From Allomuricauda sp. CAU 1633 (GTDB lineage Bacteria > Bacteroidota > Bacteroidia > Flavobacteriales > Flavobacteriaceae): a stretch of DNA of 64,000 nucleotides. The DNA is taken from positions 434,001-498,000 of the forward strand of contig NZ_JAFLNE010000001.1 of assembly GCF_017313225.1 (NCBI RefSeq), written 5' to 3'. The notes below the pieces were generated by a model, which did not search any database, was not told the DNA's origin, and saw only the letters and a list, made by a program, of their open reading frames with translations. A program made the translations under genes and the position numbers. Of this stretch, positions 7,933-17,050 are shown piece after piece (position 1 is the stretch's first letter; the number at the start of each line of letters is the position of its first letter).

Positions 7933-9128
7933 CCAAAGGGGTTCTCGGCGCTCAACGAAATACAGGCCCTTGTGGTATGGTAGGGGGCCTTCCACATACT
8001 TACTTTGTCCTCTTGGGTATATGGAGCTCCATTTTTATCAACCCGAAAATGCCATTCCCCGTTTTCATGGTCGATCAAATGTTTTTTGGCAAATTTCCAA
8101 ATGGATAAAGCGGTTTCAATATACTTGGCATTGTTGGTTACATCATAAACATACCCTAACCCAACAATGGCCTCCATTTGGGGCCACCAATGCCGGTCTT
8201 GGTCCACGTGCCCCGTTTTGGTGTTCTTTTCATTGATTACCCCCATGTCATCATCAATAGCCTCCTGTAAAAATGTGTTAGCCACCCGAATGGCAGTATC
8301 CTGAACTTCTTTTAACAATGCGTTGTTCTTTAAGCGCTTGACGGCCTCAATTACCAACCATGCGGTTTCAATATCATGTCCATACGAAACTACAGAGCTT
8401 AATAAGTTCCAATTTGTATCAAAGAAAAGATCATAGTGATTTTCAACTGTTAAAAATCTTTCCTGAAAGAGGAAAACAAGCTCTTTGAGCGAACTCTTTA
8501 GTTGGTCGTTTTCATAAATATCCGAAAGACGGGTATAGGCCTCCAAAATATGAAGATGGGTGTTCATGGTCTTAGAGGCATTCATGTCCTTTGTGCTAAG
8601 GCGCATATCCTCAATGGGCGACCAATCTTCGCGGAAGGCTTCCAGATATCCCCCATTTAGGGGATCCTTAGCCACTTTTTCGATGATTTCAAAAAGTTGA
8701 ATGGCCCATTGTTTTGCCTCTTCATTTTTGGATAAAATGTAATACTCGGAAAGGGCGTAGATGGCAAAAGCTTGGGCATAAATTTGTTTTCGAGTGTTAA
8801 TGGGGTTTCCCGTATAATCCAGTTCCCAAAACACTCCAGAATGAATAGAATCCTTAAAATGGTCTTTTAGATATTCGTGGGCGCGATCACATATAAATTG
8901 GTATTCATTGGTTTTCAAATGGTTGGAAGCTGCACTAAACGACCATAGAATTCTTGTGTTCAGGATAATGCCTTTGGGGGCATTTGATACTATTTTGTTC
9001 CGGTGATCAATTCGCCCCCAAAAACCACCATGATCAAAATCGAGGGTATTTTGGCTCCAATAGTTGAGGATTCGGTCCAACTCCGTTCTTAATTCAGATT
9101 GCAGCACTTGAAGGGGCTGTGGCATCAA
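7929..9128 (-). CDS. Cellobiose 2-epimerase family (likely beta-1,4-mannobiose 2-epimerase)
   Basis: An N-acylglucosamine/cellobiose 2-epimerase-family (alpha/alpha)6 barrel of 399 residues. Motifs include the N-terminal ILNYWSQNTLDFDHGGFWGRID, NTRILWSFSAA, MNTHLHILEAYTRL, VVSYGHDIETAWLV, and DQDRHWWPQMEAIVG plus NGEWHFRVDKNG, which contain the conserved His and Trp residues around the substrate. In mannan pathways the enzyme turns Man-beta-1,4-Man into Man-beta-1,4-Glc, the substrate of the GH130 phosphorylase encoded directly upstream. Its start overlaps the GH130 stop by 4 nt, so the two are translationally coupled. There is no signal peptide, consistent with a cytoplasmic enzyme. Exact substrate preference is inferred from context. 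Confidence 0.9.
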   Translation of the reverse strand: MMPQPLQVLQSELRTELDRILNYWSQNTLDFDHGGFWGRIDHRNKIVSNAPKGIILNTRILWSFSAASNHLKTNEYQFICDRAHEYLKDHFKDSIHSGVFWELDYTGNPINTRKQIYAQAFAIYALSEYYILSKNEEAKQWAIQLFEIIEKVAKDPLNGGYLEAFREDWSPIEDMRLSTKDMNASKTMNTHLHILEAYTRLSDIYENDQLKSSLKELVFLFQERFLTVENHYDLFFDTNWNLLSSVVSYGHDIETAWLVIEAVKRLKNNALLKEVQDTAIRVANTFLQEAIDDDMGVINEKNTKTGHVDQDRHWWPQMEAIVGLGYVYDVTNNAKYIETALSIWKFAKKHLIDHENGEWHFRVDKNGAPYTQEDKVSMWKAPYHTTRACISLSAENPFG

Positions 9129-10303
9129 TACAAACCTTTATTTTTTTGAATCAATTTGAGAATGGTTTTCACTGAATGGGCCGAGGTAAATTTATCTTCA
9201 GGAGAATTTACAATATAATCCATCAGCTTATCAATACTTGAAACGGCCACATGCATTCTAGTGTCTGAAGATGCATAGTAAATGTATACTGTTCCATCAT
9301 CATCAACGATCCAACCGTTTGCGAAAAGTACATTGGAAACATCCCCTGTACGCTCGCCATTAATGGGTGCCATAAAATATCCGGCAGGTTGGTAGGTCAC
9401 TTTTGAAATATCCTTTAAATCGGTCATAAACATGTAAAGTGTATACCGGAGTCCAGCTGCTGTTTTACGCACGCCATGGGCCAAATGCAACCAACCTTTT
9501 GGCGTTTTTATGGGAGCTGGTCCTTGGCCATTTTTGAGCTCGTAAACGGTGTGGTACACTTTGTTGTTTATGATCTTTTCGTCTTTAACCACAGGATTTG
9601 CCATATCATCTACATACCCCAATCCTATTCCGCCGCCACTTCCCACATTTATAAAACCATCTTGGGGCCTGGTGTATATGGCATATTTCCCGTTTACAAA
9701 TTCTGGGTGCAATACCACGTTGCGTTGCTGTCCTGAGTTGGAGACCAAATCGGGCAACCTTTCCCAGCGCTTTAGATCTTGTGTTCTCACAATCCCCGCA
9801 TTGGCAATGGCAGAGCTTGTATCATCTGGTGAAGCTTTTGGGTCTTTTCGTTCGGTGCAGAAAATGCCATAGATCCATCCATCCTCATGCTCTGTTAAAC
9901 GCATGTCGTATACATTGGTGTCTGGGTTTCCAGGGATTTCAGGAATGAGAAAGGGCTCGTCCCAAAACCTAAAATTATCAATGCCATTTGGACTTTCGGC
10001 CATAGCAAAAAATGATTTTCGATCATTCCCCTCCACTCTAAGGCAGAGTAGGTAATGGCCATTGCGCTTTATAGCTCCTGCATTAAAGGTACTGTTGAAC
10101 CCAATACGTTCCATCATGTATGGATTGGTTCCTGGATTAAGGTCATATCTCCAATGCAAAGGAATATGGTCTGGGGTTACAATCGGAAATTCAAATCGCT
10201 GATAAACCCCATTGGATTTAGCCACTAGCTTATTTGTCCTGCCCAACAATTTTAGCTGTTCAGCTTTCAGTGCCTCAAAGCTTTCTTTAAATAATGTATC
10301 CAT
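9125..10303 (-). CDS. 4-O-beta-D-mannosyl-D-glucose phosphorylase (GH130)
   Basis: Cytoplasmic phosphorolysis of Man-beta-1,4-Glc to alpha-mannose-1-phosphate and glucose. The 392-residue five-bladed propeller has the GH130_1 signatures LHWRYDLNPGTNPYMMERIG, FNAGAI and LLCLRVEGNDRKSFFAMAES. It also has NVYDMRLTEHEDGW with Asp133 as the probable general acid, and SGQQRNVVLHPEF, YTRPQDGF and GQGPAPIKTPKGWLHLAHGVR near the phosphate site. No signal peptide is present. The gene starts immediately after the symporter stop and overlaps the epimerase start. The order GH26-symporter-GH130-epimerase is the one expected for intracellular mannobiose use. Confidence 0.95.
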   Translation of the reverse strand: MDTLFKESFEALKAEQLKLLGRTNKLVAKSNGVYQRFEFPIVTPDHIPLHWRYDLNPGTNPYMMERIGFNSTFNAGAIKRNGHYLLCLRVEGNDRKSFFAMAESPNGIDNFRFWDEPFLIPEIPGNPDTNVYDMRLTEHEDGWIYGIFCTERKDPKASPDDTSSAIANAGIVRTQDLKRWERLPDLVSNSGQQRNVVLHPEFVNGKYAIYTRPQDGFINVGSGGGIGLGYVDDMANPVVKDEKIINNKVYHTVYELKNGQGPAPIKTPKGWLHLAHGVRKTAAGLRYTLYMFMTDLKDISKVTYQPAGYFMAPINGERTGDVSNVLFANGWIVDDDGTVYIYYASSDTRMHVAVSSIDKLMDYIVNSPEDKFTSAHSVKTILKLIQKNKGLY

Positions 10304-12136
10304 TTAGTCTAGTTGTTCGTTCAATCTGTTCCACCAGAATTTTTTAAGAAGCAAAAGGCTCAATGCCATAATGCCTAGGGTTATCCAAAAGGGTAGGGTT
10401 TGTCTAAAAATGAGATACATTGGAAGTACCATAAAAGTGGTTTGGGCAATAATGCCTACAAACACATTAAACATGTCCCTACCAAAATCGGTATTCTTTG
10501 ACGTGTCTGGATTTTCGGCAAGAACCTTATCGTGAATAGGCTTCCAAAAACCCCAAGGACGCACATTTTTATAAAAAGTTTTTAAAGTTTCCTCGTCAGT
10601 AGGGGGTGCGGAGTATGTGCCAATAATGCCACCAAGCAAAGAGACCACCAACAATATGGGAAACAAATAGAGTTCCAAAGCATTTGGGAACAACTCCGGC
10701 ACAATGGCTGCGGATAGGAGACCAGCGACCATTCCCCAGAAAAACCCTTCCCCGTTAAAACGCCACCAATACCATTTTAAAACATTAGATCCTACGTAGC
10801 TTCCATACAGGATGGAAACAATCCATTGCAACACGGAGTTGACATCTTTGGCGAAAAAACCCAACACAATACTGAAGATTACAACACAGATACCAGAGAG
10901 GTAATTCATATTCCGCACCTGTTTTATGGAGGCGTTTGGGTTGCGATACTTCAGGTAGATGTCATTGACCAGATAGGCTTGAGCGGCGTTGAGGGTTCCT
11001 GCAAAGGTGGACATAAATGCGGCAATCAAGCCCGCCAACAGCAAACCCAATAGTCCTATGGGTGCAAATTCTATCATAGCTGTAGGCAAAATCAGTTCAA
11101 AATCAATTTCACCTGCGGCGTTCATCAAATCCAGTTTTTCATAGTAAATCAATGCCAAGGCCGCAAAGCCCGCAATCATGAAATAGCGAATAGGAATGAG
11201 CACCACAGATACAAAACCACTCATTTTGGAGGCCTCTGCAGGCGATTTGGTGGAAAGGATTTTCTGCATGTCGTAATTGGGTGCTGGCCCGGCCAAACTG
11301 ACCAAAACTCCTTTAAAGACCATCATCATAAAAAAGATGGTGAACAGCCCAAAACCATCAGAGCGTATCTTGTCGTTGACCTTTGGAATGATATGGCTCC
11401 AATCCAGATTGAGCTCCCAACCGAAAAATGGAGACATCCAACCTTCGGGAACATGTAATGGATTGTTTCCCACAGCTTGAAACCCAAGATAACCAATCAC
11501 CAATGCGGCAATGGTCATTATGGCAAATTGGACCACGTCGGCCAATACAATTCCAGACATTCCTCCTATCAGGGAATAGAAAACTGCAAAAAAGGTGAAG
11601 ACCGTACCATAGAAATGAGGAACATACTCCAATGGAACCTCAAAAGGAACATAGGCATTGATGACTTCCCAGGGAATAAAAATTTCAACAAATTTGCCCA
11701 AGCCTATAAAGCCATACGCCAAATACCCCAGGCACATGATCAACGCAAAAATTACAACTATAATGTGTGATTGCTTTGCTCCTTTTTTAAAACCGAAACG
11801 GGTTCCAATCCATTCCGCTCCAGTTGTGGCATTGGAACGTCTTAACCATTTGGAGAGGTAGACCATTAAGAATATTTGGTTGAAAACAGGCCACAGCCAT
11901 GGAATCCAAGCACTTTTGATTCCATAAACGAACATAAGGGTGACCAGCCAAATGGTTCCTGAAATATCGAACATGCCGGATGCATTTGACAGCCCTAGTA
12001 GATACCATGGGATTGATTTTCCGCCCAAGAGGTATGCTTCTTTGCTCTTTTGGGCACTTTTCTTGACCACCAACCCAATGATTACGGTCGATAGTAAATA
12101 AACAGCTATGATGGTAATATCAAGTGTAGAGAGCAT
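10304..12136 (-). CDS. Sodium:solute symporter (SSS family), probable mannobiose transporter
   Basis: An inner-membrane Na+-coupled transporter of 610 residues with about 13-14 hydrophobic segments. N-terminal features are LDITIIAVYLLSTVIIGLVV, then AYLLGGKSIPWYLLGLSNASGMFD with the SSS GxS.pw.. region, and TGAEWIGTRFG. SGIVLADVVQFAIM and the LLAGLIAAFMSTFAGTLNAA segment contain the Ser/Thr residues that bind the second sodium in LeuT-fold carriers. It sits between the mannanase and phosphorylase genes with spacings of 2 and 0 nt. This makes it the likely carrier of beta-1,4-mannobiose (or short mannooligosaccharides) from periplasm to cytoplasm; the substrate is inferred from context. Confidence 0.9.
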   Translation of the reverse strand: MLSTLDITIIAVYLLSTVIIGLVVKKSAQKSKEAYLLGGKSIPWYLLGLSNASGMFDISGTIWLVTLMFVYGIKSAWIPWLWPVFNQIFLMVYLSKWLRRSNATTGAEWIGTRFGFKKGAKQSHIIVVIFALIMCLGYLAYGFIGLGKFVEIFIPWEVINAYVPFEVPLEYVPHFYGTVFTFFAVFYSLIGGMSGIVLADVVQFAIMTIAALVIGYLGFQAVGNNPLHVPEGWMSPFFGWELNLDWSHIIPKVNDKIRSDGFGLFTIFFMMMVFKGVLVSLAGPAPNYDMQKILSTKSPAEASKMSGFVSVVLIPIRYFMIAGFAALALIYYEKLDLMNAAGEIDFELILPTAMIEFAPIGLLGLLLAGLIAAFMSTFAGTLNAAQAYLVNDIYLKYRNPNASIKQVRNMNYLSGICVVIFSIVLGFFAKDVNSVLQWIVSILYGSYVGSNVLKWYWWRFNGEGFFWGMVAGLLSAAIVPELFPNALELYLFPILLVVSLLGGIIGTYSAPPTDEETLKTFYKNVRPWGFWKPIHDKVLAENPDTSKNTDFGRDMFNVFVGIIAQTTFMVLPMYLIFRQTLPFWITLGIMALSLLLLKKFWWNRLNEQLD

Positions 12137-12138
12137 AT

Positions 12139-13275
12139 TTATTGGGTATCGATGGTTTGAAGGTTGCCCAAAAGGAGTATATCTTGGGATTTACAGAATT
12201 GTCTAAAATCCGTCTCGCTTTTATGCCCTGGAAAAGGCACATAATGATGGGATTCCCGCGCATTTCTCCAGAATAATATCCATGCAATACCTGAAGCCCT
12301 TATATTGGGATAGAGTATCTCGGTAAACCATTTTTCATTTGGGATTTTCTCCAAACCTGTTTCAGTGAAGGCGTATAACTTATTCTTTCTTTTGGCGATA
12401 CTTCGCAGTATCTTCAAGTTCTCTTTTACATTTTTGGCATAGGTTTCAGAATCATTATGATCGTAAATGTCAGCACCCAGAATATCCACATAAGCATCAC
12501 CTGGATAATATTTTAAGAAAGTGCTCTCAGAATCAACAATGTTGGGCGAATAGGCATACAGAATTTGATGCACCCTGTGTTTGTCCCTTAATAGGTGCAC
12601 GGTTTGTTTCCAAAGCGCGACATAATCAGAAGGGGAACAATTACCATCCCCCCACCAAAACCAGTTTCCGTTCATTTCGTGAAACGGCCTAAAAATCACT
12701 GGGATTTCCTTTCCCTCATATTTTAAGGACTTTACGAAATTGGCCAAACGTTCTACCCAATGTTCATACTTTTTTATATAAGCTCCACCAGGGATTATTT
12801 TGTCAACAGCCGATATGGTATCCCAAGAACTACCATCAGAAAAAGGGTTGTTAAGGTGCCAACTTAGGGTAATAATGCCTCCTTTTTTATACGCTTCTTG
12901 AATGTTCCTTCGCATTGGCGCAAAACCAACAGTGTCCAGATTATGTGTTTTGTCCAATTCTATATGTCCCAAATCAAACCCATATACCCCGGGAAAATCC
13001 CCAGTTGCTTTTTGTACATCACTCTCAAACGCATGAACCGCTGCATCGTATTTCCAACCTACCCCATATCCAGGAGAATCTTGATGGCCCAAGATGATAC
13101 CTTTCTTTGAAGTGAGGAAAAGTTTTTTGTGCAACCTTTTTGTCGGCGGGGAAAGCTTTTTGTCTACCATAGGTGTTTTTTCATATCCAGCATTGTAGAG
13201 AGGCTTACAAGAAACCGCCGAAACCAGTAGTACTAGTAAATATAGGTTCTTTTCTATCCCAATATTGGACCTCAT
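12139..13275 (-). CDS. GH26 endo-beta-1,4-mannanase, lipoprotein
   Basis: Cleaves beta-1,4-mannan. The 378-residue protein from the ATG at 13275 has a lipoprotein signal ending in LLVSAVSC with the lipidated Cys at 23. The catalytic barrel starts near residue 55 (GIILGHQDSPGYGVGWKYD). GIITLSWHLNNPFSDGSSWD follows, then FRPFHEMNGNWFWWG with acid/base Glu200 and AFTETG with nucleophile Glu305. A further in-frame start at 13347 would place unrelated residues before the signal peptide and lie upstream of the -7 box at 13336-13343, so 13275 is preferred. It heads the four-gene minus-strand operon. No additional binding domain is present, so it may act on oligosaccharides in the periplasm or at the surface. 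Confidence 0.93.
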   Translation of the reverse strand: MRSNIGIEKNLYLLVLLVSAVSCKPLYNAGYEKTPMVDKKLSPPTKRLHKKLFLTSKKGIILGHQDSPGYGVGWKYDAAVHAFESDVQKATGDFPGVYGFDLGHIELDKTHNLDTVGFAPMRRNIQEAYKKGGIITLSWHLNNPFSDGSSWDTISAVDKIIPGGAYIKKYEHWVERLANFVKSLKYEGKEIPVIFRPFHEMNGNWFWWGDGNCSPSDYVALWKQTVHLLRDKHRVHQILYAYSPNIVDSESTFLKYYPGDAYVDILGADIYDHNDSETYAKNVKENLKILRSIAKRKNKLYAFTETGLEKIPNEKWFTEILYPNIRASGIAWILFWRNARESHHYVPFPGHKSETDFRQFCKSQDILLLGNLQTIDTQ

Positions 13276-13335
13276 GGTTTTCAAAATAAATGATATGTTC
13301 GGGCTCAATGTCTGGCAGAATGAGGATAATAGAAG

Positions 13336-13343
13336 CAAATTTA
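13336..13343 (-). promoter_or_regulatory. -7 element of the GH26-symporter-GH130-epimerase operon
   Basis: Minus-strand TAAATTTG matches TAnnTTTG. The predicted transcript start near 13329 gives a leader of about 55 nt to the GH26 ATG. No good TTG is found at the -33 distance, so an activator may be needed. Confidence 0.4.
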
Positions 13344-13789
13344 ACAAGGACTGTTATAAAATATATGATATTATTTATTCAAATATCCAAAGTATATTTT
13401 CAAAAGAAACGATGTGTTCCTTACTTAAAAATTACCAGAATGATTGATGATTATTCCCTTAATGATTTTAATTAATTGATAATCAAATAATTGAACACAT
13501 TTTTTAAATATTGAAAAGTCGAGTCAACCTTAACATTTAATATAAAGCAATCGAACAATGGGTGATTGTTTTTATTGAGCGCATTATTTTGAAAAAATGC
13601 GTGATAATACAATCCTCAAAAAAACCACTTTCTTTTTTAAAAACCCCCAATAATAAAAGTATTAAAATAGATAAATTATATAAATGGGTTGAAATCTTTA
13701 AATGGCTTTACGGTATAATCATACGCAGTTAACAAAATATTATACTACAAAATGCTCAAATAGTATTATGTGGGAGTAGGCTGTTCAAA

Positions 13790-13797
13790 TAAATTTG
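13790..13797 (+). promoter_or_regulatory. -7 element of the SusC operon
   Basis: TAAATTTG matches TAnnTTTG, with a predicted transcript start near 13803 and a leader of about 78 nt. As on the minus strand, no TTG lies at the right distance, which fits an activator-dependent promoter. Confidence 0.4.
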
Positions 13798-13880
13798 TTT
13801 AACCAAAAACGCTTATTTTTTTCGATACTCTATTTTCAGGTGTCAATTATTAAGGACTAAACAAATTTGATTTGAGAATT

Positions 13881-16800
13881 ATGGGAAATATTAAATGTAA
13901 AGAAGGGAGTGCCTTACGGTTTTATGGCACGATGTTCTTCTTTGGCCTTATGGTGCAATTGACTTTGGCCCAGAATAGGGTCAGTGGAGTTATAACCGAC
14001 TCCAATAACATGGGCATACCGGGGGCCAATATTGTAGAGAAAGGCACTTCTAATGGTGTGGTTTCTGATTTTGATGGGAATTATATCATTGAAGTTGGTG
14101 AGAATGCCACCTTGGTCATCAGCTATATTGGATTTGTTACCCGAGAGGTTGCCGTTAATGGTAGAACGTCCATAAATATTGTTTTGGAGGAAAGCCTAAG
14201 TGAACTGGATGAAGTGGTGGTCATTGGTTATGGTACCCAACTGAAGGAGGAATTGTCCGGGTCCGTAGCCAATATTGCCGTAGAAAACATTGAAAAAATA
14301 CCCCAAATTAGTATAGATCAATTGATTCAGGGTAGGGCTGCAGGGGTCACTGTCACCCAGAACAGCGGGCGACCTGGAGGTGCCGTTTCGGTCAGAATTA
14401 GGGGAGTCGGGTCCATTAATGCATCAGCAGAACCCTTATATATTGTAGATGGAGTTCCAATTTCTGGGGACAGCCGAAATACCGGAGGAAGTGGAAGGTT
14501 TTTTGAGAATAGCTCGGGAAATCTGGCCGGCCTTAATCCCAATGACATTGAATCCGTGAATATTTTAAAAGATGCCTCGGCTACCGCAATTTATGGTTCA
14601 AGAGGTGCCAACGGAGTAGTGATCATCACCACGAAGAAAGGAAAGAGGGAAAGAAGCACCATGAATTATAGTGGTTATACAGCAATTCAGCAACCTACCA
14701 ATATTATGCCTGTTCTGGACCTACAAGGATATGCCGGGCTACAAAATGAGATGCGGGAAGTGTTTCAGCTTCCGGAACAAATAGAATTTTTAAGACCTGG
14801 ACTGCTGGGAAAAGGAACCAATTGGCAAAAGGAAATATTTGACGATGCCCTTTTGCAAAACCATCAATTGTCTTTTTCCGGGGGCAGTGAAAAAACACAA
14901 TATTACCTCTCCACCGGATATACAGATCAGCAAGGAACAGTAAAAGGCTCTGGGTTTGACAGGACCTCGATTAGACTGAATTTGGACTCGCAAATTTTGG
15001 ATAAAGTTAAAGTGGGCATTAATCTTACCGCCAGCAGAACCAACGAAAGCATTGTAGCCAATGGAGATTCTAGGGGTATTGTTGCTTTGGCGCTGAGAAA
15101 TAATCCTGCCGTAGCGGTTTTCAATGCAGATGGTTCCTATGCCGGACCGGTCACGGCTGAAGAGATTGCATTGGCGGTACCCAACCCCATTGCTCAGCTG
15201 GAGAATACCGATAACGATTTAAGGAAGGACCAACTCTTGGGCAATGTGTATGCTGAAATCGATATTCTAAAAAACTTTAAGTTGAGAAACGAGTTCGGGG
15301 GATCCTTTGGATACAATAAAAATACACTCTTTCAAAAAGCATTTGCGTATGGGGCAATTTCGTTTGACAATCCCACATTGACAAAAACCAATGAGGACTT
15401 TGATTATTGGATTGTCAAAAATCTATTGACCTATTCCAACAACTTTGGAGGAAAACATGATGTAACTGTCTTGGTAGGTCATGAAGCGCAACAATCCTCT
15501 TATAATGGAATAATTACAACGGGATCTGGCTTTGTGGACAATAGTAACCCCACCTTAAACAATGCCGATGCCGATACCTATATTATTGATGAATACAAGG
15601 GGAGCAATTCGTTGGAATCGTATTTCAGCCGTTTGATTTATTCCTTTGATAGCAAGTACAGTCTTACAGCTTCCATACGGGCGGATGGCTCTTCGCGATT
15701 CGCTGAAGGCAATAAATGGGGGTATTTCCCATCCGTTTCGGCAGCATGGAGATTGTCCAACGAAAAATTCATGGAAGATTTCACAGCAATCCAAAACATC
15801 AAGTTCTTCGGAGGATATGGTGAAGTAGGTAACCAGGAAATTAGCAACAACCCATTCCTATCTATATTAAACACGAATGCCACACAATTGGGCACCGCTT
15901 TTTCGGTGTCCAATATTCCAAACCCAGATGTGCGATGGGAAACTTCAAAGCAGACCAACCTGGGAGTTGACTTTTCCTTGTTTGGAGGACATTTGAACAC
16001 CACAGTTGAGGTATATCGAAAAGTCAATAGTGATTTCCTCTTCCAGTTGGGTCTTAACGACTTTGTGCTCGGCGGAGACTCCAGCATTGCAGGATCCATT
16101 ACCCCACCATGGGTAAATTTAGGAGAAATGGAGAATAAGGGTATCGATGTCACTCTCAACTTTGACACCCTTAGCGCGGGTGCATTTTCATGGAACTCCA
16201 CCCTTACCTTCTCCCATTATAAAAATGAGGTCTTGGAGTTGGTTGACGGATTGACCATTAATGGCCAAACCGATTTGGATGATACCAACCAAATACTTAC
16301 CGAAACAAAAGTAGGCGAACCCATCGGTGTATTTTATGGATATCAAGTGGAAGGATTGTTTCGATCTGTGGATGATTTAAATAATGCCCCTATTCAATTT
16401 GGACAACCTGTGGGGGATGCAAGTGCTGTAGGTAGAACATGGCTTGGGGATATTAAGTTCAAGGACGTAAACGGAGATGGTGTTGTGGATGGCGAAGATA
16501 GAACGGTAATTGGTAGCCCCCATCCCGATTTTACTTTCGGTTGGCAGAACAATTTCAGTTACAAGGGTTTTGATTTATCCATTTTTGTGCAAGGATCCTA
16601 CGGAAATGAGATTTTCAATGCGCTTAACCGGTCATTAACAGGTACTAATTTAACCTACCGGAATCAATTGGAATCAGTTCGGGATTTTTGGACTTTCCAA
16701 AATCCAGATGCCACACACCCCAGATATACAAGCAATGCCACACCCAATATATTTATCTCGGACAGATATATAGAAGATGGGTCTTATGTCAGAATTCAAA

Positions 16801-17027
16801 ACGTAAAATTGGGATATCAGATTCCATCCAAAGTATTGGATAAAATAGGAGCATTAAACAAGGTTAACATCTATGGCTCTGTGCAGAACCTTTACACCTT
16901 TACCAACTATTCTGGGTACGACCCAGAGGTAGGAGCGTTCAACCAAAACCCTCTGTTGGCCGGTGTTGACAATGGAAGATATCCACTTCCAAGGACCTTC
17001 ACTTTTGGGATTGACATTGATTTTTAA
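13881..17027 (+). CDS. SusC-type TonB-dependent outer-membrane glycan importer
   Basis: An outer-membrane transporter for oligosaccharides, 1048 residues. A signal peptide (FYGTMFFFGLMVQLTLAQ) is followed by a CarboxypepD_reg-like domain (RVSGVITDSNNMGIPGANI, then SDFDGNYIIEV). The SusC-specific TonB box/plug follows (LDEVVVIGYGTQLKEELSGS, IDQLIQGRAAGVTV, VRIRGVGSINASAEPLYIVD, ILKDASATAIYGSRGANGVV), then a 22-strand barrel ending PRTFTFGIDIDF. The ATG at 13881 is preferred over the TTG at 13872 because it starts the signal region directly. It is followed 23 nt later by its SusD partner. The neighbouring mannanases and GH130 point to mannooligosaccharides as cargo. Confidence 0.96.
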   Translation: MGNIKCKEGSALRFYGTMFFFGLMVQLTLAQNRVSGVITDSNNMGIPGANIVEKGTSNGVVSDFDGNYIIEVGENATLVISYIGFVTREVAVNGRTSINIVLEESLSELDEVVVIGYGTQLKEELSGSVANIAVENIEKIPQISIDQLIQGRAAGVTVTQNSGRPGGAVSVRIRGVGSINASAEPLYIVDGVPISGDSRNTGGSGRFFENSSGNLAGLNPNDIESVNILKDASATAIYGSRGANGVVIITTKKGKRERSTMNYSGYTAIQQPTNIMPVLDLQGYAGLQNEMREVFQLPEQIEFLRPGLLGKGTNWQKEIFDDALLQNHQLSFSGGSEKTQYYLSTGYTDQQGTVKGSGFDRTSIRLNLDSQILDKVKVGINLTASRTNESIVANGDSRGIVALALRNNPAVAVFNADGSYAGPVTAEEIALAVPNPIAQLENTDNDLRKDQLLGNVYAEIDILKNFKLRNEFGGSFGYNKNTLFQKAFAYGAISFDNPTLTKTNEDFDYWIVKNLLTYSNNFGGKHDVTVLVGHEAQQSSYNGIITTGSGFVDNSNPTLNNADADTYIIDEYKGSNSLESYFSRLIYSFDSKYSLTASIRADGSSRFAEGNKWGYFPSVSAAWRLSNEKFMEDFTAIQNIKFFGGYGEVGNQEISNNPFLSILNTNATQLGTAFSVSNIPNPDVRWETSKQTNLGVDFSLFGGHLNTTVEVYRKVNSDFLFQLGLNDFVLGGDSSIAGSITPPWVNLGEMENKGIDVTLNFDTLSAGAFSWNSTLTFSHYKNEVLELVDGLTINGQTDLDDTNQILTETKVGEPIGVFYGYQVEGLFRSVDDLNNAPIQFGQPVGDASAVGRTWLGDIKFKDVNGDGVVDGEDRTVIGSPHPDFTFGWQNNFSYKGFDLSIFVQGSYGNEIFNALNRSLTGTNLTYRNQLESVRDFWTFQNPDATHPRYTSNATPNIFISDRYIEDGSYVRIQNVKLGYQIPSKVLDKIGALNKVNIYGSVQNLYTFTNYSGYDPEVGAFNQNPLLAGVDNGRYPLPRTFTFGIDIDF

Positions 17028-17050
17028 TTAAATAAAAGATAGCTAGAATT

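Larger units (their letters stand above)
13276..13880. other. 600-bp AT-rich divergent control region of the mannan locus
   Basis: No gene is supported here; the short open frames overlap on both strands and lack any recognisable domain. The region separates the GH26 operon (minus) from the SusC operon (plus) and must hold both promoters. Visible elements are the -7 boxes at 13336-13343 (minus) and 13790-13797 (plus), an 11-bp palindrome TTGATAATCAA at 13476-13486, an inverted repeat CGCATT-N10-AATGCG at 13580-13601, and GTAT-N4-ATAC at 13713-13724. Any of the last three could bind the locus regulator. The length is generous for two promoters, so an RNA leader or small RNA is possible, though I see no specific sign of one. 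Confidence 0.6.
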
